NCBI RefSeq assembly: GCF_033439725.1
Contig: NW_026944384.1
Coordinates: 6,014,001-6,078,000 of the forward strand
Length of the DNA stretch: 64,000 bases
DNA from: Neurospora tetraspora
Lineage: Eukaryota > Ascomycota > Sordariomycetes > Sordariales > Sordariaceae
Direction: 5' to 3'
In this document: piece by piece, positions 22,597 to 33,953 of the stretch
Layout of the letters: each line of letters starts with the position of its first letter
Position numbering within the stretch: position 1 is the stretch's first letter
Translations under genes and position numbers: made by a program
The notes under the pieces: model-generated
What the model was told of the DNA's origin: nothing
What the model saw: only the letters and a program-made list of their open reading frames with translations
Database searches by the model: none

Positions 22597-23212
22597 AGAG
22601 GGAGAATTTGGATGCAAAGAGGAACGAAACAGTCAGCGCCTTAAATTACCGCCAGCCTGAAAGGCCTGACACACGACGATTTCGCAACAAGATACCCGGC
22701 TATGAAATTTGCTTTTTAGATTCAGGATAGATGTTTTGTCCTGTCATGCTTTTACGTCATCTACGTTGGTTCATGGGTCGCTATTAGGAACACATTTGAG
22801 TCTCTCGAGAGGGTTTGCTATGCCCCCCTCAATTTGACCGGGGGGGAATATAAGACTCAAGGACAAAGGAAAAGGAGGATGATATCTTTTAAACCCTCTA
22901 GGAGTGGGGGGTCACGATGCATTTTAGTTTCAAAATACGATGGTTTTGACAAAACAATGCTTCCTACATTGCCTATATCCTCTGACATCAGTGCGCGTGG
23001 AACTTGGTCGTATTTTCTGTACGCCATGTTTGGGGCGTTGATGTTTGGTCCTTCTTTATACGGTACCGATAGATAGTCTGATGAACATCGTATTTTATGT
23101 ATCAAGATATAGCCATCCCAAAGTCCGTACCAGCTCACCAATCAACGATATAGAGACGCCAAAAGTCTAAGAATAAACCAAGTCAAATTCACCCAAAGCT
23201 ACAACTCACTTA
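22597..23212. other. Convergent 3' region, AT-rich
   Basis: 3' flanks of Dre2 and Kex1. It is more AT-rich than its neighbours. No feature is recognised. Confidence 0.5.
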
Positions 23213-25309
23213 TCACGACCTCCCCCCAGGTTGCCTACTAGAGCTACTCTTCTCCGGTTTCTGCTCCTCCTCGTCATCACTAGCACCACCAATGCTATAC
23301 CTACTATCCGCATGGGGATCCTCCGGCTTGCTCAAGTGCAAATCATCCAGCTCGCTCTCATCAAAATCCTGCGCCTCCACGTCTCTCCTTCCACTTCTCT
23401 TATTCCTGAAACCTTCCAATCCCTGACCCCTCGTCCTACTACCACCACCACCAAGATTCCCCTGAGATCCCGGGTTGGTAGAAATGCTATGTCTCTCGCC
23501 CGTAGCAACGCCCATATACCCTTGCCCGGCAGTCTTTCTCCTGTCTTTCCAGACAAACCACCCCCAGACCGCCGCGGCCACAATAACGATCACCAGAACC
23601 AGCTCGCCTGACTTGCGGTAGGCTTCCCACTTGGCCATCTCCAGCTTGGCCTTCTCCGCCGCTTGGTTGCTCGTGCTATTTCCCGCTGCGCCGCCCACCG
23701 TCGTCTCGGGGAGCTTCTCCCCGTCGAGTCTCGAGTCCGTGGGCTGTCCGCCAATGCTGCTGATATCCACGCCCATGAACCGGTCCAGCATGTCGCGCGT
23801 GCGGCGGGGGTAGTCGAAGGGGACCATGTGGCTGGAGTTGTAAAACAGGACGTAGGTAAGGTTGCGAGCCTGCTGCCAGAAGCCGGCGGGTTCGCCCTCA
23901 AAGGTCCAATCGCGCCGGGGCGCCCAGGTGCCGGGTGTGAGCTCGAAGCCCTTGCCGCCGTTCCACTCCATGTTGGAGATCAGCGCTTCGGTGCCCAGGT
24001 GGTTGCAAATGAGGTCTTCGGCGCCCGAGAAGAGCAGGATGGGAACGCCGGAGGAAAGGAGGTCAGGAAGTAAGGTGATGGACGGCTTGGTCTTGGGGTG
24101 GAAGTTCATGCCTACCGCGCCGTTGCACTCGGTCCAGCCGGTCGACTTGTTCTCGTTGATGTTAAGGGCCTTGATGACTTCCTTCTTGCGGAGGTAGGGG
24201 GTGACGCTCTTGAGGTCGGGCGGCCAGGCCATGCCGCAGGAGGGGTAGTCGTCCTTCAGGCGGACGTCGTACATGTTGTAGCATTGGTTCTTGCCGCTGG
24301 CGCCGACACCGCCGGCGGTCAGCTGGAGCATGTTCTGCAGAATGGCTTCGCAGTCGGAGTAGTCGATCTTGTCCGGGTTGACGGCGATTTCCTTTTGGCA
24401 GATGCGCTGTTGGATCTCGAGTTGGTTGGCGAGGTCGGTGCCCTTCTTGACGATACCCTTCTCGTAGGCAAACTGGAGGTAGGCGTCGTATTGCTCTTTG
24501 GGGGAGACCCAGCCGTTGCCGATGAGGAGGCCGGAGAGGTTCCATTTATGATTGACGGGTCCAGTGTTCTTGTTGCGTTCGAGAATGGCTTGGGCGATGT
24601 AGGGAATGTGCTGACCGGCGTAAGACTCTCCAGCAATGTAGAGCTAAGGAATTGGTTAGATAGAACGGATCAAAAAGTTCAGAGTGTGACACCTACATCG
24701 TCATGTTCGTACTCGGGGAACAGAGCGAACCACCTCTCCAAAAACGTAACAAAATTGGCCGCCATCTCGGTCAACTCGTGGATGTAGGCGTTGGTGTCGA
24801 CATAACTGAAACCAGTACCGACGGGGTTGTCGACAAACAAGACGTTGGCGAACTCGTTCCATGCACCATCGTTGTATACCAAAGTGTCCTCGTCCTTCAG
24901 TCTGTAGGGACCAATTTCCATCAATGCGCCATCTTCGGAACTGCAGCCGGGACCACCATTTAGCCAGATAACGGTTCGTTGTTTGTTGGCGATATGTTTG
25001 TTCTGGAAGTGCCAGAAGAATAGGTTGCCGTTGTTTTCGGGGGTAACCTCGATATGTCTTGTTGTGGTATCATGTTAGCCTGGGCGTTCTCCAACATCTC
25101 GAATTCAACCGAAACAGCCGATAGACCTACCCAGCATGCATCTTCACCAGAGGGCCGTCTGGTGCGCCTGGCAGATCATGGACAAAGTAATCGGCGGAGC
25201 CAGCAGCGGCGACAAGGCTGGACGCCCATGACAGCGTGAATGCCGCGATCAAGGTCGGCAGTCGTCTCCAGCTAGCCATGGACCGGCCAGCATTGGTGGT
25301 GGCGGCCAT
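23213..25309 (-). CDS. kex1: Pheromone-processing carboxypeptidase Kex1
   Basis: Three exons, 25309-25131, 25057-24697 and 24643-23213, give 656 residues. An N-terminal hydrophobic segment (about residues 15-36, [12 protein letters not shown]) is the signal peptide. The serine carboxypeptidase (S10) domain shows NGGPGCSS (oxyanion hole), the catalytic Ser in GESYAG (Ser187), Asp in [10 protein letters not shown] and His in [10 protein letters not shown] single transmembrane helix ([18 protein letters not shown]) and a long acidic cytosolic tail follow, as expected for a late-Golgi type I membrane protein. Kex1 trims C-terminal Lys/Arg left by Kex2, for example from mating pheromones. The first intron uses an AAG acceptor. 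Confidence 0.94.
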
Positions 25310-26517
25310 GATCACCAACTGGACTCAAGTCGCTGGGTTCAGTTATGGTGGGATGGAGGGGGGGGACAATTGTCGTAAGTTCGGCTACCTATCACCACCA
25401 ACCACATTCATTGGGGAGGATAGTAAAAAAAGTCGAGATGTTGCTGCTCCGAGACAGCATGAAACGGGAAAGAGGGAATCTGTCCTTGGAGGCAATACGC
25501 GGGATGAATGCCACTGCGGCACGGATAGTGGCGTTCCATTTCAGCTGGGCCTAACAGGGGGCTTATTAAAGGGACCCTGTTAGTGCCAATGGGCGATCCC
25601 CGTATGCCAGCCTAACACACAGCTGGGGAGCCTGGTCCTTCTATGCAGTGCATGCCTCATGGATTGGACGCGCAAGCCGATTCCCATGGAATTCTCCGTC
25701 AACTTTGAACTTTCTCATTCCTTCAACTTTTGTTACGAGGTCACGGTTGAAGCTTGATTTCAAAGTTATCAGTGATATTCCACCACTCTGTCGTGAAGTT
25801 ATCTTCTGATTATAAGCTATTCGATATAGAACATAGCCGGAACCTGCCTTCTGTGAGAGCCTCTGGGGTTTCTTCGAGATCTTCAGGCACCGCATCTGGA
25901 TGTGAATAAACCGCCCCTTATTCAGCCACCAAGACGACTTGACAGAGCGTAGACCGAAGTCTTCGACAACTTTACTCGCTGATGTTTGACAAAGAGCAAC
26001 CATAGAGAGCTAGTCTTCATACAGCCCAAAACACCAAGGGAGAGAGCCCTGGATCCGGATATCGGCAAGACTTGAAGATCCATTCATAAGACCTGCCCAG
26101 ACCAAAACAACCGAGCTATTGTCCGTCAGCACCACTCATCTCGGCAGTCAAACGTGAGATTTACGTAGGTCCAATTACAGGTTTTCCATACCCTCCCCAA
26201 GTGAATGAGACGACAATTAGACATGTACACAAATTAGTCCGGTCAGCCTCTGTACCGGACCTCTGCCGGAATGATGGTATAAGAGAATGCGGGGCCGGCT
26301 TCCAAGAACCGGGCCCGGATCACCGAACTGGATCACCGTTACGGCATGTCTTGGCACGGAGAACCCCACCAAAACATCAGAGCTCCACCAAGAAAATGTT
26401 AGTCTTGGCCTTGGAGATCGTCCGGACACTTACACACAACCCTCACTTCGACCTTTGGTATTCTTGAATATTCCACTTTTGGACAGTTTTCTTGACCCAA
26501 TACCGAAAAGCGCAGCA
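25310..26517. other. Divergent intergenic region
   Basis: 1.2 kb between Kex1 and Sfm1. A 120-codon minus-strand frame at 25641-26003 has no recognised motif and ordinary intergenic composition, so I do not call it. I see nothing else. Confidence 0.5.
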
Positions 26518-27466
26518 ATGGCCGCCACAAAAAAGACCTACATCGTCGAGCACCTCGACGAGGAGCTGGGCCCCTGGTCCGAGCTTGAGTACATCGCTAT
26601 CGCCAAGGAATCGCAAGAGATCGGTTCCGAGTTCCATCTCACTTCCCTGCCCCAGGGCTTCAAGGTCCCCGAGGCTCTGGCCGCTGTTCCTGCCTTTAAG
26701 GCCGAGAACCGTGGTGTTGAGGAGATCTATGCTGCTGACAAGAGCAGGGTCTGCCTTCTTGATCCCGCGGCCAAGAAGGACTTGAGCCCTGAGGATGGCG
26801 AGACCTTTGATGTGTTCCTATTTGGCGGTATTTTGGGTATGTCTTTTTTGCTCTTTGGTGAGAGTTCGATAAGTATAGATGCTAACTATGTTGTATAGGT
26901 GATGACCCCCCGAGAGGTAAATTCGCTCCGGGTGACCTATTTCTCAGTGAGACCGGGTACTAACAACCATACAGACAGAACCTCTGAGCTCCGCAAGAAG
27001 GGCTTCGAGGGTCGCCGTCTCGGCCCCGTGCAGATGACCACTGATACTGCTGTCCGTGTCACTCGTCTTGTTGTTGAGGGCAAGAGTAAGTCGCCCTTAG
27101 AATACTTCCTCATTGCTGGATCTTTTTTCCTTCAGCTACCCGTCCTCTTCACGGTCGCTCTTCAAACCCTTCAAGGCCACTTCACAACACTCTGTTCCCG
27201 TTGCGTAATTGTTACTAACGTTGTCCAGCCCCCGTTGACAAGGTCCCCTACGTCGACCACCCCGAGCTCAAGTTCAGCGAGCACGAGAGCACACAGATGC
27301 CCTTCCGTTATGTCACTGACAAGGAGGGCAAGCCAATTATGCCTCAGGTAAGTCCTTGCAGAAAATTGGTTGAGGAATGGATGAAACAGATGGCTGACGG
27401 TTTGAACAGGGCATGGTCGAGTTGATCAAGAAAGACTCGGACAAGGCTATTGACGACATGTTCTAA
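26518..27466 (+). CDS. sfm1: SPOUT protein-arginine methyltransferase Sfm1
   Basis: Five exons, 26518-26836, 26899-26916, 26975-27085, 27229-27347 and 27410-27466, give 207 residues, as in yeast Sfm1. Shared blocks include YIVEHLDEELGPWSELEY, VCLLDPAAKKDLSPED, FGGILGDDPPRDRT, RRLGPVQMTTDTAVR, MPFRYVTDKEGKPI and the end LIKKDSDKAIDD. Family knowledge: Sfm1 is a SPOUT-fold SAM enzyme that methylates an arginine of ribosomal protein Rps3. The second exon is only 18 nt and encodes the conserved GDDPPR step. Both neighbouring junctions restore codons of the highly conserved GDDPPRDRT stretch, so the microexon is well supported. Confidence 0.92.
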
Positions 27467-27868
27467 GTTGCTTGCCTTGGATACCAATGAAGAAAAGATA
27501 GAGTATATACCCAACCAAGATCTGTTCATATGTTGCCCCCCCCCTCTCTCTCTAAAAGGTTCTTGAAGGAAGCGTTCTCAGACTTCGGCCAGCTGTTGAG
27601 CTCGTTACCTTCGGCATGACAATGAGTTTCAGCTACCTATAAGTACCCCAAGCGGGGTTCTCCCGTCTCTTGTTATCTTATCAAAAGCTGTCTAACCCCG
27701 CTGGGTATGAAACGGGGTGCGGTTGACTCGATCGGACGAACGATCCAAGGTCCTCATATCTTGACAGCTTCACACTCATATATATGTATATCGCTTAGCC
27801 AACCCTTCACGACAAGCACCTCAACACTTCACAGAGTAAAGAAACGATTAACCAAGCCAGCCGCCAAA
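27467..27868. other. Intergenic
   Basis: 3' flank of Sfm1 with a short C run and CT repeat near 27537-27552, then the leader of the next gene. No feature is recognised. Confidence 0.5.
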
Positions 27869-29050
27869 ATGACAATCCCAAAACTCAACATCAACCCACC
27901 CCTCATCAACACCCCCTGCCCCGCGGCCACCACCCTCGAGGACCTCCTCCCCCTCTGGAACTGCCCATCCACCGGCGCCATCACCACCCGCACCTCACTC
28001 ATCTCCGGCTTCCCGCACGATGACTCCAAAAACCTCTACGTCTTCTACGACTCCTCTTCGCACGCCGTCTCCTCATCCACCAACCCTTCCCATTCCCAGA
28101 CCACTCCAACCCAAAACGCCACCCTCAACTCCCTCGGCTACAGTCCTTTACCTCTACAAACCTACCTCGAGTTCATAAAGACCATCGCCACTTCCCATCC
28201 TCCTCCCCCCGGCGGCCGTAGCAAAACAATCATCATCTCCGTAACCGGCTCCTCTTCCGACGTAGCCCAATGCTACATCCAGATCGCCCGTCTCCAGTCA
28301 GAACTCCTTGTCATTTCTCGGAAAGAGCAGCAGAAAGTCCCGCTGCTGTTGGCAATGGAAATCAACCTCTCCTGCCCTAACATCCCGCACCACCCTCCGC
28401 CCGCCTACTCCCGCGAGGCATTGACTCAATACCTCGACCAACTCGCCGACGCTATCAAAGCCGCCAAGGCTGAAGGTTCACCGAGGATTCCCGTGGGACT
28501 GAAGACGCCGCCGTATACGTACGAGACGCAGTTCCTGGGGTTGATGGAGGCTTTGGAGGAGGCTTCGGCGGTGAGGAGGGAGAAGAAGGGAGAAGCAGCA
28601 CTTGAGGTTGAGCTTCTTGATGATGATGGGGGTGAGGAGGAAGAGGGAGCGATGAAAGTAAGAAAAGAGGAGGAGGAGGAGGAGCTGGAATGTCCAATTA
28701 GTTTCATCACCGCTACCAACACCCTCGGTTCCTGTCTTGCCTTCACAGAAGACGATGGAGAAGGAGCGGCGTTGCCAAGTGAGTTGGGCACGGGCGGACT
28801 AGCAGGGGCGCCGTTGCATCCGTTGGCGCTGGGGAATGTGAAGACTCTCAGAAAAATGTTGGATCAGAGACAAGAAAAGCTGGGGCATCGGGTGCAGGTT
28901 ATTGGCGTCGGAGGGGTGCTGGATGCGGCAGGGTATAGGAGGATGAGGAAGGCGGGCGCGGACGTGGTCGGTTTAGCGAGCGGGTTGTTGTTAAAGGGGA
29001 CGGAGGTTTTTGGGGAGATTGAGAGGGGGTTGGGGAGGGAGGGGTGGTGA
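27869..29050 (+). CDS. Class-1-type dihydroorotate dehydrogenase-like protein
   Basis: Single exon; counting from the ATG in CAAAATGACA gives 393 residues. The FMN-binding TIM-barrel features of class 1A dihydroorotate dehydrogenases are visible: GAITTRTS, LNSLGYSPLPLQTYLEF, the catalytic-loop block EINLSCPNIP (with the class-1 catalytic Cys), PVGLKTPPY, ITATNTLGS, GGLAGAPLHPLAL and VIGVGGVLDAAGY. A Glu/Lys-rich insertion of about 45 residues interrupts the middle. Class 1A enzymes are cytosolic and in yeast Ura1 use fumarate. Most filamentous fungi rely on the membrane-bound mitochondrial class 2 enzyme, so this is probably an additional paralog. It has no presequence or membrane anchor. Whether it makes orotate is inference. 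Confidence 0.82.
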   Translation: MTIPKLNINPPLINTPCPAATTLEDLLPLWNCPSTGAITTRTSLISGFPHDDSKNLYVFYDSSSHAVSSSTNPSHSQTTPTQNATLNSLGYSPLPLQTYLEFIKTIATSHPPPPGGRSKTIIISVTGSSSDVAQCYIQIARLQSELLVISRKEQQKVPLLLAMEINLSCPNIPHHPPPAYSREALTQYLDQLADAIKAAKAEGSPRIPVGLKTPPYTYETQFLGLMEALEEASAVRREKKGEAALEVELLDDDGGEEEEGAMKVRKEEEEEELECPISFITATNTLGSCLAFTEDDGEGAALPSELGTGGLAGAPLHPLALGNVKTLRKMLDQRQEKLGHRVQVIGVGGVLDAAGYRRMRKAGADVVGLASGLLLKGTEVFGEIERGLGREGW

Positions 29051-29363
29051 TGATATGGGAGAGGAGGGAGAACTAACTGGACAGGGAACGTGTGAGGGAC
29101 TAAAGATAAGAAAGAGCTGATAGAACGGAAACGGGGCTGGCATGACTCCTTATGTGATAGCAGTAAGCGCCTAAGGGGGAAAAATGCACGAGGGTTGGGT
29201 ATATAACAAGTCCTTTCTAGTCTGTGACTTTGGTATGAAAAAGCAAGTTTTGGTGCTTGAAGCATTCGTTCAAGATTTCCAGTCAGCCACAGAGAAAGAA
29301 GTGTTACCCGAAAATCAACATGTTCCGTTGCAGTATCAGCTAAAAAGAAAAGGTACAAATGGG
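29051..29363. other. Intergenic
   Basis: 3' flank of the dehydrogenase-like gene up to the tRNA terminator. No feature is seen. Confidence 0.5.
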
Positions 29364-29377
29364 AAAAAATGCAAAAA
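29364..29377 (-). terminator. Pol III T-run terminator of tRNA-Phe
   Basis: On the minus strand a T5 run (29377-29373) and a T6 run (29369-29364) lie about 10 nt beyond the tRNA 3' end, the standard RNA polymerase III stop signal. Confidence 0.8.
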
Positions 29378-29387
29378 GAGATTGCGT

Positions 29388-29476
29388 TGCGGTTTGTGTG
29401 GATCGAACACACGACCTTCAGATTTATGAGTGAAGTGGACTTCAGTCTGACGCTCTCCCAACTGAGCTAAACCCGC
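29388..29476 (-). tRNA. tRNA-Phe (GAA) with 16-nt intron
   Basis: The sequence folds as a standard tRNA: acceptor start GCGGGTT, D-arm and A box TAGCTCAGTTGG, anticodon stem CAGA/TCTG with loop CTGAAGA (anticodon GAA), and T-arm GTGTGTTCGATCCACAC containing the B box. A 16-nt intron (TCCACTTCACTCATAA) lies one base 3' of the anticodon, the canonical position. The mature length is 73 nt and CCA is not encoded. The acceptor stem shows one apparent G5-A68 mismatch. An intron of this size in tRNA-Phe is known from Neurospora crassa. Confidence 0.97.
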
Positions 29477-29842
29477 ATTGATGTTGGAGTAGCCTTTTGG
29501 TTCCACATAAGTAACCACCTAGACTTACGGGTTTTTGCCTCCTCAATGTTGATTGAAGCCATCAACGGTGTCCATGATGCTGCCAAATACGCTTTGGGGC
29601 TTTGGCTGGATATGACTTTCATGTTAGTAGGTTAATGCTCGGCCACGATAGATTGATCCACAAACTGTCATCCATTCATTCTTCCGATGTTCGTATTAAG
29701 TCCGACTTTCATTCCTCCCGCCACTCCCCATCCATCCTACAACTAGTGGTACACCTATCGACTCAAACTGTCCCTACCGGCTCCGGTACAAATATCTCGG
29801 TCCCCTACTCAAATCGCTCCCGTCAGATGATCCGCATGCTGC
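29477..29842. other. Intergenic
   Basis: 5' flank of the tRNA gene and 3' flank of GCP3. No further feature is seen. Confidence 0.5.
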
Positions 29843-32800
29843 CTAGGCCTTCGAGGTATCTGTCCCACGAAAATTCGTCGTCCCTCCTCCTCCTACTTGC
29901 CCACCACTCCCCCCCGCAGCCTGAGCTTGCCCCTGAAGAGCGCCCCCCGATCCCGACGATGCCCCCGAAGCTACAGAGGTAGCCCCACCGCTCGGAACAG
30001 CAGCACTCGACGAGCTCTTCGTCTTCCTCCTCACAGGCTGATACACATCATTGAAATTCATCGAAACCCCCAAAAACCGCATATCCACATCCGGCTGATA
30101 CGCCAGATCTCCCAGGAGGATCTGCAGCCTCGTCTTAAAGTTGGCGCCCAATTGCTTCAACCGGTCCTGCAACGCCGGGAACTCGCTCTTAACGGCTCCC
30201 GCGTCACCGCCGCCGCCGGTGGCTGAGGAGTCGTTGTTATAGTCGTATGGAGGATCGAGGTCCATCGAGTCAGCCATGGACGCAGCTTGGGAATCTGCTC
30301 GGTCTCGCTGCGTGGTTCGGGCGCCGCCGCCGCCGCGGTGTGAGTAGATGAGCCCGGCTGTCTCCTTCTCCTGACGTCTCGTAAAGTCGGAGACGGACCA
30401 GCTGTAGAGGCCGTCTACGCTGTCTCTGTAGGCGAGCATTGTCCGGAGGAGCTCGCTGAGTTGGACCATGTAGGAGTTGCGTTCTTCGTCGGTCGTGGAA
30501 GGTGCGGCGGCGGGATCGCCTGTCTGCGGGTACTGTCGTCGTTTGGCCCCTAGGAGACCCTTGTGTGTGATAGAGGTAAGGTATTTGGTGTGGGCGGTTA
30601 TTAGGTCGTCGAGCGTGCAGTTCTCCTTGTGAATGTTCTTCTGGAGTTCGGTCCAACTACTTTCAATGACCTCGAAGAGGATGTAGTACTGTAGTTGGCC
30701 GACGAAATGTACCATCTCGGCGAGAACACCCCGGGTGCTCTTCCAGGTCTGGAGCACCTTCTCGTCTGATGTCTGGAGAACGCCGCGGGCGCCGGTCATG
30801 CACTTGCGCCAGGTAGAGGCCAGGGCAAACTCGACACGCTTGATACGCCAAAGGAAGTTGAAGACCTTGAGGTACTGTCGGTTGCCCCACTCGGTGACAA
30901 CGACGTCAACGGGTGCGTCAATCTTGTACTCGAGCGTGAAGCAGTCCCAGCCGATATCGCCATGGCTGAGCTGAAGCATGCGGGCATCCAGGCGATTGGT
31001 AATTTCTGGGTCATCATATTGAGCGTTTGAGCCTCGGATGGCATGCTCAAGCTGCGCAGTAAGAGTATGCCGATACTGAGCACCCGCTGGCCGATCTAGG
31101 TTAGGAGCTAGCGACTCCATCAGCAGAGCAATGAAATCGCCCTGGCCCAGCAGAATGTACCGCTTTAGCGCCTCTAGATGATCGAAGACGCGGAACTGAT
31201 CGCTCAGGAGGTGCATAAGGTGGCTCATTGTCTCCCTATGTGCCTCATCAATCCAGGCTTCCAGGGTAGCCGTGTCGCCATACTTGAGCTCCCTGGAGGC
31301 TTTTTTACTGTAGTCTTCGACCCATTTGTGATCGCCGCAGCTGTGGCGGATAAAGTTAAGGGACTTTCCGATGAGGAAAACCTTTTTAGAAAAGTCGGAC
31401 GTGATAATGCTCGGAACCATGTCCTCAACGATCTCATACTTGGAGTTCCAGACACTCATTTGGCCCTTAGCTTTGGCGTCTTTCCTCTCCTCGTCGTGGG
31501 GGTTCTGTTCCCGGACAAAGAACTCCATATGGGGATCGAGGAGCTCTCCGTCATAAATCCAGCGGCGTAGGATATCGTAGAATGGGCGAGTCACGTCAAC
31601 AAGCAACCGTTCAGCGAAAGCAGCCACAACAGGGTCGCCATGCGAAGACGAGAAGCTGTGAATCAGAGTGATCAACTGCCCACCATGCTTATTCTTGCTC
31701 TCCTCCGCAATCAGAGACATGAGGCGCAGGCCCATGGTTGCCTCACGGGTCCATACCACACATCGCTTAAGTGTCACACCGGTCTTTCCAATGCCACCAC
31801 GGGGAGCGGTCTCATCGAGCTCAGAGAGAGCACGGCGAATTTGGGTCTCCAGAGTGGCCACCAGGGTCAGATATGATCGAAGCTCCTTGCTAATCGCAGC
31901 CCTTAGACTCTGGCCCAGTAAGCCGTTTGCCGGCGTTTTGGTAAACTCGTTCAGTCCTCTGTAGAGAAGCGAAGGCTCGGCCAGTGTGTTGAGAAGAGAG
32001 ATGATAGGAATAGGGAGTGTTGGTGGTAGCTTCAACGTTGTGTCGTTGAGAAAAGGGAGAGTTGCCGACGAGAGGCCCTGCAGGGTAAAAGGCAGGTCCC
32101 TTAACAAGGCCGGCTCCGAAGGGTCGTGTGCCACATCCCTCTCGTCTCTTGAAGCAGGACCAGCCTGGTGACTCTGGGCAGGCGTATGACCTTGGTCTCT
32201 ACCATGTCTTGGCCTTTCTGGCGGAACATTGTGAGATCCCTCTGGAGAAGGGGCATCCTCCATCACCTCCTCATCCTGAACCTCTTCATATGCCGGGATC
32301 CTGGGTTCGGCAGGCCAAGCTGCCTGTTGGGGAGGTCTTAGAAGTTGCGGCGGAGGTGTTTGCGCCTGGATCTGAGGCTGAAACTGAGGGTCGAAATGGG
32401 GCTGCTGTTGCGGAAGCGGACTCAAAGGAAGGGGCTCATTGGGATCTGGCGAGTCCGAGAGCTGGTATAGAAAGTAGAGGATCGCCCATTTCTGGTTGAG
32501 AACCGGGAGGGATAGTAGTCGGGTATAGAGATGAGAGAAGCGCAGTGCCTGGGTCGGATTTCCCTGGATCAACTTCCTCTTGATCAAGTCTGAGGCATTG
32601 TTAACGTCCGCATCGTAGCTTGGCGAGGAGGGTCTGGTTGGGGAGAAACGCAGAGTTAGCAATGTTTGTTTTGTTAAGCCTGCCGTTGCTGGAGCAATCC
32701 TACTGTTCGAGAAGGGCCTTGACGGCTGACGCATAATCGTCGTGTCGAAGCTCGGCGGTATGGTCGTCTTCGTAGGGGTTTTCGGGGATCAGGTGGGCTA

Positions 32801-32852
32801 TAAGGCTGTCGATGGCACTGGAGATCTTTTGGGCTCGGTGTTGGCTAGCCAT
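29843..32852 (-). CDS. Gamma-tubulin complex component 3 (Spc98/Alp6-type)
   Basis: Two exons, 32852-32704 and 32633-29843, give 979 residues. The N-terminal helical segment (LIPENPYEDDHT) is followed by a Pro/Gln-rich linker (about 160-270). The two GRIP domains start at about LLRDLPFTLQGLSS and run to about residue 870. Recognisable pieces include PFYDILRRWIYDGELLDP, FLIGKSLNFIRHSCGD, YILLGQGDF and LFEVIESSWTEL, all typical of GCP3. With GCP2 and gamma-tubulin it forms the small complex that nucleates microtubules at spindle pole bodies. The C-terminal ~80 residues are Ser/Gly-rich and probably disordered. The first exon is placed by the in-frame junction restoring LLEQPSSPSYDAD. Confidence 0.93.
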
Positions 32853-33953
32853 TGTTGCATTGTCTGAGGTTGTCTAGTTGTATGCCCATCACATCTTCCC
32901 TCTCTCCCTTCAGCTTTCCCTTGCTTGCTCGGATTTCGTAAAGCAAATGATGTAAAGTGGTAGCGCAGGTGGGTTTGTTGTGTTGCCGGCCGGGGAGAGG
33001 ACGCGCTACAAGACGCGACAAATGCTGATGGTGTTGATCTTGTTAGGTGGTTGTCTTGGTGAACTCTTCTGATCATCCAGCTGTGGACTTGGAGATGCTC
33101 CTTCCAGTGCTCCCAGCTCCCTGAACAGGTGCCCTGTAGGGCGGCAGGCAGCACCCCAACTTGACCGGACGGGAGTGGCCGCCGGCTGTGTCAAGATCGA
33201 AGATAGCAAGGTACCTGTGACCAGAAGAAATATAGGTGAGAGTTGAGGTACATATTAACAGGAAGACACAATTACCCCAACAACGCCTCCATAGTTGCAT
33301 GTAGCGCCCATATTTTAGCGGCAGAGGACGTCCGTCAGGGCATGTTTCAGCGCTCTCTTCAGCCCTCTTCCGCAAAATCCAACGACAACCGGAAAGTGAC
33401 TTGACCACCAAAGAAGCGAACTCCCGTTTCGATTCAGACTTCCAACCGTCCAACGACCAACCTTTGTCACCCTGTACACCATCCATTTCCCGACGACAGG
33501 ATGCTCAAACCATCAGTTTGAGCCCGGATTCGCGATCGCATAACACTAGCCGACGGTTTCGGGCCCAGATGATCTTAATCCCGCGTCGCAATTGTGACGC
33601 GACTGGGTCTGACGCCATACGCAGGGGCATCATATCCGCAACCACCAATTTCCTCTTAAAGCGCCCATACCGAGACGGCAACTCTACCTCCCAGTACTAG
33701 ACACACCAAAGAGTTCTTGCTTGGCACCAAGGAAGCCGTTATCTGTTTTGACTTCACTGCTGCTTGGAGAAGTGGTCTGACCCAACGAGGTTCTTTCTGG
33801 CGAGCGCCAGGAGTCATCCTTCTCCTCCGCCGAGGTCCCGGTCCGCCCTCGTCTTCCGGTTCCGGTTCCGGTTCCGGGTCGGATCTTCGACCTCGACGGC
33901 ATCTCCAAACCGACACATCCACAGCCACTCTGTGACCAGCTCTATCTATCAAC
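32853..33953. other. Divergent promoter region with TTCCGG hexamer repeat
   Basis: This lies between GCP3 and Hfi1. A short tandem run of TTCCGG hexamers occurs at about 33854-33877. Frames here have no recognisable content. No other feature is seen. Confidence 0.5.

Noticed and set aside
24098-24787. 229-codon plus-strand frame opposite kex1
   Set aside because: It is a shadow of the Kex1 coding strand, Val/Gly/Asp-rich without motif.
25641-26003. 120-codon minus-strand frame between kex1 and sfm1
   Set aside because: It has an ATG but no family signature or fungal codon bias, and no splice partners were found.
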